Below are positions 41,553-49,726 of a stretch of DNA of 64,000 nucleotides, piece after piece; position 1 is the first letter of the stretch; every line of letters starts with the position of its first letter. The stretch is from NCBI GenBank assembly GCA_947178215.1, contig CAMWXJ010000013.1, positions 1-64,000 on the forward strand. The letters run 5' to 3'. Source of the stretch: an uncultured Porphyromonadaceae bacterium. GTDB lineage: Bacteria > Bacteroidota > Bacteroidia > Bacteroidales > Muribaculaceae. The position numbers were made by a program, and so were the translations under genes. The notes beneath the pieces were generated by a model. It saw only the letters and a list, made by a program, of their open reading frames with translations, did not search any database and was not told the DNA's origin.

Positions 41553-43814
41553 TCACTCGAAGTTGATGCGTAGAGTCAGTCCGCAGGTGCGTGGTTTACC
41601 ACGTTGATTGAATCGCTGAGATACGGATACAAACGAGAACACGTCGTAGCGCGCCGCCGTGATGTTGTCTGCCCACAAGTCGACCGACCACCAGTCGCGG
41701 ACAAAACTTAGCGAGGCGCCGAGCAGAGCGTAAAACGGTTGACAGCTTGCGTTGTCCTCGTCCCAGTACACAGGGCCTACGCCTCGGCAGTTGATATTTA
41801 CAGTAATCAGGTCGGCGATGCCGCGCAACGGCGTACTGTAAGTGGCCGAAGCAAACAACGTGTTGCCCGGTGCATACGGCACGTGCTTGCCGCGGAAGTT
41901 CTCACGGCCGTTGTCGAAGTGGCTGAAGCGCGCATCGGTAAGTCCGTAGCTCGCTTGAAGTTGCCACTTGTCGGCGGGACGCACACGCATTGAGGCCTCT
42001 ACTCCCCACGAACGCGAACGCCCGGCATTGGTGGTTATGCGACCTGTCGTAGTGCCGTCGGGAAACATCGTGAGTTGCTGATCGCGTATGTCTATCAGGA
42101 AAGCGGCCAAATCGGTCGACACGCGCCCTTCGGCACAGTTGATGTGGGCGCCGGCCTCGAAATTCCAGCTCTTTTCAGGTTTGTAGCTCACTATGTCGTC
42201 GACGTCGTAGCCGCCTGCCATACCCATCATGGCCATGATGCGCTGCTGGAGCACATCGCTGAACATCTGGGTGTTGTAGCCACCGCTCTTATAGCCTTTG
42301 CCAATTGACAGATAGACGTCCGACGGTTCACGCATAGGCAGTCGGAGCGAGGCCGTGACCTTGGGCAGCAGCTCCACGAAGTGTTGCGACAGACGGTCGC
42401 CGTCGTCAATAATAATGGCGCGGCGGTCAAATACTGTCGGCTCTGCGCCGGGGCGCGAGCAGTCGTAGATTGTGTATGAAGTGTTGCAGTGCGAGCGATA
42501 TTTCAATGCCGCATGCTCATAGTCGAGACGAAGAGCGCCGGTAAGAGTCCAGTTGCCAGCGCGCAGTGTACTCTTGTGATAGGCGGCCAGGCCATAGACG
42601 GGATAAGAGAAGTCGGAGCCGAGCACAAACGAATCATCGTCCCACCTTATGGGATAGTCGGGGTTAATCTGGTTGCGGTGTGAGAGAATAAGGTCGTTGA
42701 TGCCATCAGCCTTAAACGTCACGGGCGCTTCCATGGATGTGTGACGCGAGAAGCCAAACGCTCCCGCGAGCCATTCGTAGCGGCCTCCGCGATTGCCACG
42801 GATTACGACATCCTGGGTCACGGTCCATTCATGGCGCCCCTGTACGAGAGTGAAGTAATCTATGGGACGGAAGTCCTGGTCTAACCCCATTTCGTCGTCG
42901 GCATATTGCAGCGATGTTATCGACGACACAGTAAAGCGGTCGGATTTATAGTTGACCGTCAGGCCGTCGGAGAACAGGTTGCGACGGTAATAGCAGGTGT
43001 CGTTGTAAGCTATTTCGCCCGTAGCGTCCCATTCATAAGGATATCCGCCCTGGCGCGAGATATTCATCGCGGCCACATTGCTCACCTTGACGCGGGGCGA
43101 TGCCAGCCACTCGGTGCGCCAGCGGAGCGAACCGCTTTTCTCGGTGTCGACCTTATAGCCGGTGAGGCGGTTGGTAAAAAATCCGCCATTGTATCTGAAA
43201 TAGCCCGACAGGCTCATGCCGAGCGAGGGATTGAAGCGTTGATATGTGCTAACACCTATACTCAGTCGGTCACCGTTGCCTGCGGTGGCCGTGACACGCG
43301 AGCCGGTGTAGTTGAGCGGCGACATAGTGTAGATATTGATCTGGCCTCCCATGGTGTTGCGTCCGTAGAGCGCCGACTGCGGACCGCGTATCACCTCGAT
43401 ACGCTCTATGTCGAGCACGTCGAAATCGTAAGAGTCCTTGTTAAGAAAAGGCACATTGTCGACATTGAGGCCTACTACCGGCTGGTCTATGCGCGCGCCA
43501 AGACCGCGAACGTAGATGCTCGATGTCATGCGGCTTCCATAGTCGGGAATGTAGAAATTGGGGGCCACTTCGCTCACCCCTTTCATGGCGGTGATGCCGA
43601 GACGCTCCGTCTCCAAACGCCCCACCACAGTCACGGCCTCAGGTTGAAGCCGCAGGTTGCGGCCCTGCTTGATAGCCACGACCTCCACCTCGGCTATCCT
43701 TACAGTCGAATCGACCGGTACGGTCATTTCGGCCTTCACCGGCTGAACTGTGGCCAGCAGATAGCCCGCAGCCACAATCGATGCAACAAATTTTACTGAC
43801 GTCATCGCCGTCAT
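41553..43814 (-). CDS. TonB-dependent outer-membrane receptor
   Basis: 753 residues. A signal peptide (about 1-28, ending V-K-A) is followed by a TonB-box-like stretch (A-E-V-E-V-V-A-I), a plug with I-Y-V-R-G-L-G-A-R and I-E-V-I-R-G-P-Q-S-A-L-Y-G-R-N, and a beta barrel ending L-R-I-N-F. It lacks the SusC-type regulatory domain, so it is of the siderophore/cobalamin/metal type rather than a glycan importer. No riboswitch or Fur-like box is evident. The ATG overlaps the xseB stop (ATGA), which ties its translation to exonuclease VII genes. The substrate is unknown. Confidence 0.93.
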   Translation of the reverse strand: MTAMTSVKFVASIVAAGYLLATVQPVKAEMTVPVDSTVRIAEVEVVAIKQGRNLRLQPEAVTVVGRLETERLGITAMKGVSEVAPNFYIPDYGSRMTSSIYVRGLGARIDQPVVGLNVDNVPFLNKDSYDFDVLDIERIEVIRGPQSALYGRNTMGGQINIYTMSPLNYTGSRVTATAGNGDRLSIGVSTYQRFNPSLGMSLSGYFRYNGGFFTNRLTGYKVDTEKSGSLRWRTEWLASPRVKVSNVAAMNISRQGGYPYEWDATGEIAYNDTCYYRRNLFSDGLTVNYKSDRFTVSSITSLQYADDEMGLDQDFRPIDYFTLVQGRHEWTVTQDVVIRGNRGGRYEWLAGAFGFSRHTSMEAPVTFKADGINDLILSHRNQINPDYPIRWDDDSFVLGSDFSYPVYGLAAYHKSTLRAGNWTLTGALRLDYEHAALKYRSHCNTSYTIYDCSRPGAEPTVFDRRAIIIDDGDRLSQHFVELLPKVTASLRLPMREPSDVYLSIGKGYKSGGYNTQMFSDVLQQRIMAMMGMAGGYDVDDIVSYKPEKSWNFEAGAHINCAEGRVSTDLAAFLIDIRDQQLTMFPDGTTTGRITTNAGRSRSWGVEASMRVRPADKWQLQASYGLTDARFSHFDNGRENFRGKHVPYAPGNTLFASATYSTPLRGIADLITVNINCRGVGPVYWDEDNASCQPFYALLGASLSFVRDWWSVDLWADNITAARYDVFSFVSVSQRFNQRGKPRTCGLTLRINFE

Positions 43815-44035
43815 GCTTCAGGAGTGAGGTCGGCGAGGATAGCACGTAGCTCTGCGTCGGTGGTGGTGAGGCGCGACCGGCACTCGGCAATCAGCTCCGT
43901 GGCGCGACGAGTGTATGCGGCAAGCAGGTCTATGTCGCATCGGTCGCTCTGCATGGTGCGGAGTATGCTGTCGAGCTCGGCCACCGCCGCTGTATATGTC
44001 AGGTCCTTTACAGGAGTAAATTCTGGTTTCTGCAT
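43811..44035 (-). CDS. xseB: Exodeoxyribonuclease VII small subunit
   Basis: 74 residues, the usual size for XseB. The helical hairpin motif Y-T-A-A-V-A-E-L-D-S-I-L and the conserved L-L-A-A-Y-T-R-A-like stretch (L-L-A-A-Y-T-R-R-A) are clear. It packs on XseA to form exonuclease VII, which degrades single-stranded DNA. It follows xseA by 7 nt and overlaps the TonB receptor start. Confidence 0.93.
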   Translation of the reverse strand: MQKPEFTPVKDLTYTAAVAELDSILRTMQSDRCDIDLLAAYTRRATELIAECRSRLTTTDAELRAILADLTPEA

Positions 44036-44042
44036 TTGTCTG

Positions 44043-45371
44043 TTACTGATGATTGATAATAGTCGAGGTCACCTCTCCGTCGGCGAAAGTGGTGACTATC
44101 ACTGTACCCTCGGCTGCTTCGCCGGCCGAAGTAATGGTGTGGCCGTCGGATGTACGAGTCACTGAAAAACCGCGACGCAACGTCGCTTCGGGCGACAGCG
44201 CCCCAAGAAGTCCGGCCGACGCGTCGAGGCGTTCCATGGCCCGCGACACAATAGCGCGCGAGGCCACTTTGAGAGCGTCGCCGGCAGCCCCGAGACGACT
44301 CTGCTCCGGCACTATGCGCGAGGCACGGACACCGGCGAGCGAAAGGCGCGCATTGTCGAGCGTGGCGCGTGAACGCTGCACCGCCGCGCGAGCCACGGTA
44401 GGCAACATACCCTCGCAATACGACAATTGTGTGTTGCAGCCTGCCATACGGTCGGTAGCGGCGGCGAGGATGTCGGCGGCAGCCTGGCGCAGCCTGTCGA
44501 GACACTCGCCGGCACGCGCTATCAGCCATTCGGCTGCTGCGGTCGGGGTCTTTACCCGCATTGCCGCCACATAGTCGAGCACGGTGGTGTCGCGCTCATG
44601 GCCTATGCCTACAATCACCGGCAGCGGGAACTGTGCCACATTGGCGGCGAGAGCGTAGTCGTCGAAGCTCTGTAAATCGCTCGACGAGCCACCGCCACGT
44701 ATCATCACCACGCAGTCAAACTCGTTGACACGACGGCCTATCGCATCAAGGGCCGCGATGCACGACTCGGCCGTACGCACGCCCTGCATCACCGCCGTAA
44801 AGAGCTCAACGCTGAAACGTATGCGCCGGGGAGTGGAATAGAGCTGATTCACGAAGTCGCCGTAACCGGCTGCCCCCGACGCCGACACCACAGCGATGCG
44901 CAACACCGGCACCGGCCACTGCAACGAGCGGTTGAGGTCGATCACTCCGTCGGCTTTAAGCCGTTCGAGTATCTCGCGGCGCCGGCGCTCGGCCTCGCCA
45001 AGCGTGTACGACGGATTGATGTCGGTTATCACCACCGAGATTCCGAACGATGGGTGATAGTTGACCGTGCCGAGCACCATTACTTTCAGGCCGCTTTGCA
45101 GGCGCTGTCCGGTGCCGCGCTGAAACTTTGCACCGATGCCGGGGGCAATGTTGGCCCACATTATGGCCTTGATGCGGGCATTGACACGGCCGCTCCCCGC
45201 ATCCTTGTCGACAAGCTCCATGTAGCAGTGACCTCCCGACGCCCGCAGGTCGACAAGCTCGCCGGTTATCCACACGTCGTGGAGGTCGCTCACCGAAAGC
45301 AACCCCGCGATGATACGGCTGAGCGCGGTGACACTCAGCGGCGCGGAGTCAAACGGGCGCGCACCACTCAT
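44043..45371 (-). CDS. xseA: Exodeoxyribonuclease VII large subunit
   Basis: 442 residues. The N-terminal OB-fold (V-W-I-T-G-E-L; G-H-C-Y-M-E-L-V-D) is followed by the catalytic core with G-Y-G-D-F and V-M-I-R-G-G-G-S-S-S-D-L and I-G-H-E-R-D-T-T, typical of XseA. I chose the ATG at 45371, which overlaps the stop of the upstream DUF3256 gene (ATGA) and is the point where homology starts. The enzyme degrades single-stranded DNA into oligonucleotides and is paired with xseB just downstream. Confidence 0.95.
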   Translation of the reverse strand: MSGARPFDSAPLSVTALSRIIAGLLSVSDLHDVWITGELVDLRASGGHCYMELVDKDAGSGRVNARIKAIMWANIAPGIGAKFQRGTGQRLQSGLKVMVLGTVNYHPSFGISVVITDINPSYTLGEAERRRREILERLKADGVIDLNRSLQWPVPVLRIAVVSASGAAGYGDFVNQLYSTPRRIRFSVELFTAVMQGVRTAESCIAALDAIGRRVNEFDCVVMIRGGGSSSDLQSFDDYALAANVAQFPLPVIVGIGHERDTTVLDYVAAMRVKTPTAAAEWLIARAGECLDRLRQAAADILAAATDRMAGCNTQLSYCEGMLPTVARAAVQRSRATLDNARLSLAGVRASRIVPEQSRLGAAGDALKVASRAIVSRAMERLDASAGLLGALSPEATLRRGFSVTRTSDGHTITSAGEAAEGTVIVTTFADGEVTSTIINHQ

Positions 45372-46000
45372 TTCCGTAGTGCGAGGCGGCGTCCGTCCCA
45401 CCCGTAGGCAAGCGTTTCGCGCAGCAACGGTTTAAGCGGTTCATACACTTCCTCGCCGATAAACTCCATCGAGCGATTGGTGAAAGTAAACGATTTTGTC
45501 GCCGGATCGTAGCTGCAGCTTACGAGCATAAACGGCAACGCGCTTTCCACCGCGTCGCGGCCGGCTCCCGGTGTGAGCCAGTCGGCAATGTCGGGCTCCT
45601 TGAATGACCTCGACGTGACATTCTCCCAGGCCGAAGTCCACAGTGTGACCTTACTGTCGGGCACGGGGGTGGCGCGGGTGGTAATAACGGCGATTATAGT
45701 ATCGCTGCCGGCGGGCAACGCCACCATTTCTATCGTGGTAGCCGCCGTAGCCTCTATCACGATACGCTCCGGTGTCAGCTCGGTGATGCGGCTATTGCCG
45801 TAGAGCGTGTTTCGCGAGGCTTTGTCGCTGCCCGCATTGAAGTAGTCAATCATGTCGAGCCTTGTCGAGGGCTCGATGAGCGGCACTACGTTGCGTGGTG
45901 CTGACTTGAACGCATCGGCGGCGGTAGTGTTCTGTGCCGCGGCAGGGAGCGCGACAGCTATTGCCGCGAAGGCTGAGAGTATAACGCGATGAATCTTCAT
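45368..46000 (-). CDS. DUF3256-family exported protein
   Basis: 210 residues with a signal peptide (M-K-I-H-R-V-I-L ... A-L-P-A-A-A-Q). The segments P-L-I-E-P-S-T-R-L-D-M-I-D-Y, an N-x-L-Y-G-N-S block and V-P-D-S-K-V-T-L-W match my memory of DUF3256, a Bacteroidetes family of unknown function. A long upstream extension of the frame overlaps the helicase gene and is not real; the ATG at 46000 is 10 nt after the helicase stop. It overlaps xseA by ATGA. Confidence 0.75.
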   Translation of the reverse strand: MKIHRVILSAFAAIAVALPAAAQNTTAADAFKSAPRNVVPLIEPSTRLDMIDYFNAGSDKASRNTLYGNSRITELTPERIVIEATAATTIEMVALPAGSDTIIAVITTRATPVPDSKVTLWTSAWENVTSRSFKEPDIADWLTPGAGRDAVESALPFMLVSCSYDPATKSFTFTNRSMEFIGEEVYEPLKPLLRETLAYGWDGRRLALRK

Positions 46001-46010
46001 TGGATGAGGA

Positions 46011-47855
46011 TTATGATTTCTTTTTGGGGCGGCCGGGACGGCGTGCGGCTGCTGCCGCCTTACTACGCTGGCGGTTGAGGAAAAAGTCGCGCACTGTCTC
46101 CATCTCGGGCTCATATTCGCCGGCATAGTCGGCGCTATTCTTGCCCTTGCGGCGCGTCGAGGCCTTAGCGTAGTCCTTGTCGCGGTCGGCAATCTCACAA
46201 TGGAGGCGCTTGCCCATGAAATCGGCTCCGGTAAGCCCCTCGACTACACGGCGGGCGTCGCCTTCGGCGACATCAAAGAGCGAATATCCGGGCATCAGGT
46301 CGATACGGCCCACGTCGACACGCTTTCCGTTGACGTTATGATTGAGAAGCTCGATAAGGTTGCCGGCATAGAAGCCGTCGGCCTTGCCTGCGTTGACATA
46401 CAGGCGCGCCATGCCCTTCTCAGCCGTGCGGCGGTCTTTCTCGCGTGGATCCGACGGGCGTTCGCCACGCTCTTTCTTATCCTTGCGCGGCTTCTCGTCG
46501 ATAAAATCAATGCGTGGAGCGTCGCGGTAATAGGCAAGAAGACGGTTGAACTCCAACGACAGGATACGCTTCAACAGGTCTTCCTCCGACAGCCATTCAA
46601 GCTTGCGCTTCACGCCGGGGAGATACTTGCCTATCTCGTCATCGTCGACCTTGACTCGTTCAAGGCGGTCGGCGAGATTGTAGAGTTGCTTCTCGATGAT
46701 ATGCTCGGGGGTGGGCACCTCCTTGCGCTCGAACGTGCGGCCTATCTTCTTCTCAATCTCGCGGAGCTTACCTTTTTCGCGCGAGTGTATGATGGATATT
46801 GACACACCTGTCTTGCCGGCTCGGCCCGTTCGACCCGAGCGGTGGGTATATACGGCTGTATCGTCGGGCAGGCCGTAGTTGATGACATGGGTAAGGTCGT
46901 CGACATCAAGGCCGCGGGCTGCGACGTCGGTAGCCACAAGGAGCGAGGTCACCTGGTCGCGGAATTTCTTCATCACGATGTCGCGCTGCTGCTGCGAAAG
47001 GTCGCCGTGAAGCGCGTCGGCGTTATATCCGTCGGCTATGAGCTTGTCGGCAATCTCCTGCGTATCGCGGCGAGTGCGGCAGAACACGATTGCATAGATG
47101 TTGGGCGAGTTGTCGGCGATACGTTTCAAGGCGAGGTACTTGTCGCGGGCGTTCACCATATAGTAGATGTGGCGCACATTCTGCGTGCCCTCGTTCTTGC
47201 GCCCAATCACGAACTCCACCGGCTGCTTCATGTACTTTTTCGAGATACGCGCTATCTCGTCAGGCATAGTGGCCGAGAAGAAGAGCATCTTGCGCTCTTC
47301 GGGCACATGGGCGAGAATCTCGTCGATAGAATCGAGGAAACCCATGTTGAGCATCTCGTCGGCCTCGTCGAGCACCACGGTGTGCACATTGCTCAAATCG
47401 GCAACGCCACGGTTGATGAGGTCAATCAGTCGGCCGGGAGTGGCTACGATGATTTGCGTGCCCGCGCGCAGCGAGCGTATCTGGCTCTCTATCGACGAAC
47501 CGCCGTAGACCGGGAGCACCCTCAAATCGGGTATGTATTTAGAAAAGTCGGCGAGATCGCTGCCTATCTGGAGGCAGAGTTCGCGCGTAGGGGCGAGGAT
47601 AAGCGCCTGAGGCTTGTTGAGCGAAGTGTCGATGCGCTGTATGACGGGCAGACCGAAGGCCGCGGTTTTGCCGGTGCCGGTCTGGGCAAGCGCCACGACA
47701 TCAGAGCTTGCGTCATCAAGCAGATGCGGGATGACCTTCTCCTGCACAGGCATGGGTTGTTCGAAACCGAGTTCGGCTATTGCACGGCGCAGCGGTTCGC
47801 TCACCCCGAGGTCTTCAAATGTTGTCATTGATGGATGGTCGTTAGAGGTATTCAT
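46011..47855 (-). CDS. deaD: DEAD-box ATP-dependent RNA helicase (DeaD/CsdA type)
   Basis: 614 residues. The motifs in order are the Q motif (F-E-Q-P-M-P-V-Q), A-Q-T-G-T-G-K-T, P-T-R-E-L, T-P-G-R, D-E-A-D, S-A-T, A-T-D-V-A-A-R-G-L-D and H-R-S-G-R-T-G-R-A-G. A DbpA-like RNA-binding domain follows (A-R-L-Y-V-N-A-G-K-A-D-G), and the tail is basic (R-R-P-G-R-P-K-K-K-S). It unwinds RNA in ribosome assembly or mRNA decay. Two ATGs are possible (47855 and 47828); I used the first. It follows cdaA by 24 nt. Confidence 0.95.
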   Translation of the reverse strand: MNTSNDHPSMTTFEDLGVSEPLRRAIAELGFEQPMPVQEKVIPHLLDDASSDVVALAQTGTGKTAAFGLPVIQRIDTSLNKPQALILAPTRELCLQIGSDLADFSKYIPDLRVLPVYGGSSIESQIRSLRAGTQIIVATPGRLIDLINRGVADLSNVHTVVLDEADEMLNMGFLDSIDEILAHVPEERKMLFFSATMPDEIARISKKYMKQPVEFVIGRKNEGTQNVRHIYYMVNARDKYLALKRIADNSPNIYAIVFCRTRRDTQEIADKLIADGYNADALHGDLSQQQRDIVMKKFRDQVTSLLVATDVAARGLDVDDLTHVINYGLPDDTAVYTHRSGRTGRAGKTGVSISIIHSREKGKLREIEKKIGRTFERKEVPTPEHIIEKQLYNLADRLERVKVDDDEIGKYLPGVKRKLEWLSEEDLLKRILSLEFNRLLAYYRDAPRIDFIDEKPRKDKKERGERPSDPREKDRRTAEKGMARLYVNAGKADGFYAGNLIELLNHNVNGKRVDVGRIDLMPGYSLFDVAEGDARRVVEGLTGADFMGKRLHCEIADRDKDYAKASTRRKGKNSADYAGEYEPEMETVRDFFLNRQRSKAAAAARRPGRPKKKS

Positions 47856-47879
47856 ATTTATTATAACATCCGCGCTGCG

Positions 47880-48659
47880 TCAATCGTTTAGAAACACTTC
47901 CGACAAGCGGTGTTCGAGGTCGGTGGACGAGAGCTTGGTATGAAGCGCGCCCTTGTAAGCCACGGAGATGTTGCCGGTCTCCTCGCTTACCACAATGGCA
48001 AACGCGTCGGTAGCCTGAGAGATGCCAAGTGCCGAGCGGTGGCGTAGGCCGAGGCTGCGCGGCACATTGCGGTCGTGGCTTACCGGAAGGATGCAACCGG
48101 CGCTTTTTAGGCGGTCGTGGGCCACAATGAGGGCGCCGTCGTGCAGTGGCGAGTTCTTGAAGAAGATGTTCTCGATGAGGCGGGTGTTGATAAGGGCGTC
48201 AATCATGTCACCGCTCTTTTCGTAGCTTTCGAGCGATATGTCCTGCTGGATGACTATAAGCGCACCCGTTTTGGTCTTGGCCATGTTCATGCAGGCATAC
48301 ACGATAGGGAGCACGAAACGCCTCATATCGCGTGCCTCGGCATGGCGCGTGTGGTGGAAGAGATTGCGTAGAAAAGCCCACTTCTTGTGGTCGCCGAGCG
48401 CCACGAGAAAGCGCTTAATCTGGTCCTGAAAGAGGATTACGAGCACAAGCAGGCCTATGCTCATGAACTTGTCGAGGATAGTACCGATAAGCTTCATCTC
48501 CAGAATCTGCGAGGTAAACACCCAGACCACGATGAAGGCCAGAATCCCGAAGAAAATGTTGATAGTGCCGCTCTCCTTCATTATCTTGTAGATATAGTAA
48601 AGCAGGAGTGCGGCAAGCGCTATATCGAGTATGTCGCGTAGACCGAATGAATCGAGCAC
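47880..48659 (-). CDS. cdaA: Diadenylate cyclase CdaA
   Basis: 259 residues. Three N-terminal membrane helices (within residues 8-80) precede the DAC domain, whose catalytic motifs are D174-G-A176 in L-H-D-G-A-L-I and R206-H-R-S-A210. It makes cyclic di-AMP from two ATP, a signal for potassium and cell-wall balance. Pairing with folP upstream (40 nt) is a common arrangement in Bacteroidetes. No CdaR or GlmM gene is adjacent, unlike in Firmicutes. Confidence 0.96.
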   Translation of the reverse strand: MLDSFGLRDILDIALAALLLYYIYKIMKESGTINIFFGILAFIVVWVFTSQILEMKLIGTILDKFMSIGLLVLVILFQDQIKRFLVALGDHKKWAFLRNLFHHTRHAEARDMRRFVLPIVYACMNMAKTKTGALIVIQQDISLESYEKSGDMIDALINTRLIENIFFKNSPLHDGALIVAHDRLKSAGCILPVSHDRNVPRSLGLRHRSALGISQATDAFAIVVSEETGNISVAYKGALHTKLSSTDLEHRLSEVFLND

Positions 48660-48699
48660 GGCTTTGAGGATTGAGTCAGATTGTGATAATGATGATTAT

Positions 48700-49596
48700 T
48701 TATTTACGGGGCGTCTCGGTGATGCACGTCAACGGTTCGCGGCTCAGACGTCCGGCCATTTCGCGCACCTGCACGGCCTCGGCGACATCGTGGACACGGA
48801 TTATCGACGCACCCTGGAGCAGCGCGGCCATGTTGAGGGCTGAGGTTGCGGGCAGCGCTTCCGAAGCGGTGATGCCAAACAGACGCGTCATCATCGACTT
48901 GCGCGAGATGCCGACAAGGAGCGGACGCTCGACCAAAAGCCCGAGGTCGCCGAGACTGTCCATAAGCTCATAGTTCTGCTCCACAGTCTTTGCGAAGCCG
49001 AAGCCGGGGTCGACAATCACATCGGCGACACCCATTAGCGCAAGGCGTCTCAGCTTGGGCGACAACTCGGCGGCCACGGTAGCGGCGACACCCTGCTCGG
49101 GATACTCCGTGAGAGTCTGCATGGTCGATGGAGTGCCGCGCATGTGCATGGCTATATACGGCACCTGCAACTCGGCCACGGTGTCAAACATTTCCGGATC
49201 AAGGTCACCGGCGGCAATGTCGTTGATGATGTCGGCACCCATGGAGGTGACGGCGGCCCGGGCCACGCCGGCACGGAACGTGTCGACCGACACAGGTATA
49301 TCCGGCGCAACGGAACGCAAGGCCGACATGGCCTCGCCCAGACGGTCGATCTCCTCCTGCGGAGCTACATCGTCGGCACCGGGGCGCGACGAGTAAGCTC
49401 CGACATCGAGCATGTCGGAGCCGGCGGCCACCATAGCCTCCACCCTACACTTGACGGCATCGGAGCCGCGCGTACGGCTGCCGGCATAAAATGAATCGGG
49501 CGTGGCATTTACAATGCCCATCACGACCGGTCGTGAATAGCATACGAGCCTGTCGCCGAGGCGCAGGCTAAACGGGGTGAATTGACATAGATGCAT
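48700..49596 (-). CDS. folP: Dihydropteroate synthase
   Basis: 298 residues. It joins p-aminobenzoate to the pterin diphosphate in folate synthesis and is the sulfonamide target. Motifs: M-G-I-V-N-A-T-P-D-S-F (26-36), D-V-G-A-Y-S-S-R-P-G, the S-V-D-T-F strand and V-D-P-G-F-G-F-A-K-T. I chose the ATG at 49596 because it gives the usual 25-residue lead before M-G-I-V-N. The promoter then lies so close that the leader is only a few bases. Confidence 0.95.
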   Translation of the reverse strand: MHLCQFTPFSLRLGDRLVCYSRPVVMGIVNATPDSFYAGSRTRGSDAVKCRVEAMVAAGSDMLDVGAYSSRPGADDVAPQEEIDRLGEAMSALRSVAPDIPVSVDTFRAGVARAAVTSMGADIINDIAAGDLDPEMFDTVAELQVPYIAMHMRGTPSTMQTLTEYPEQGVAATVAAELSPKLRRLALMGVADVIVDPGFGFAKTVEQNYELMDSLGDLGLLVERPLLVGISRKSMMTRLFGITASEALPATSALNMAALLQGASIIRVHDVAEAVQVREMAGRLSREPLTCITETPRK

Positions 49597-49604
49597 CGTA
49601 GGCG

Positions 49605-49612
49605 CAAAGGTA
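49605..49612 (-). promoter_or_regulatory. Promoter of folP-cdaA-deaD operon
   Basis: The minus strand has TACCTTTG at 49612-49605, an exact TAnnTTTG match followed by C. It ends only 8 bases upstream of the folP ATG, so the transcript should be almost leaderless. A TTTG lies 12 nt upstream and belongs also to the T-run of the preceding terminator. Confidence 0.65.
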
Positions 49613-49624
49613 CGGATTTTCTCG

Positions 49625-49681
49625 CAAAAACACGCCTGAACCGGCACAATTCCGAGTCATTGCAGAATTGTGCCGGTTCAG
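49625..49681 (-). terminator. Terminator of the second GH2 gene
   Basis: A perfect 17-bp stem (49636-49652 with 49665-49681) is followed on the minus strand by GCGTGTTTTTG. It lies 45 nt after the GH2 stop and directly abuts the folP promoter. Confidence 0.9.
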
Positions 49682-49726
49682 AATATCCTGATTGTCTTGC
49701 GGAGATATGATGCGGCTTGCTGACTG

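Noticed and set aside
42906..43799. 297-codon frame opposite the TonB receptor (also 46842-47831 opposite the helicase and 53990-54877 opposite the barrel gene)
   Set aside because: Antisense shadows of clearly coding genes; no domain could be recognised in them.
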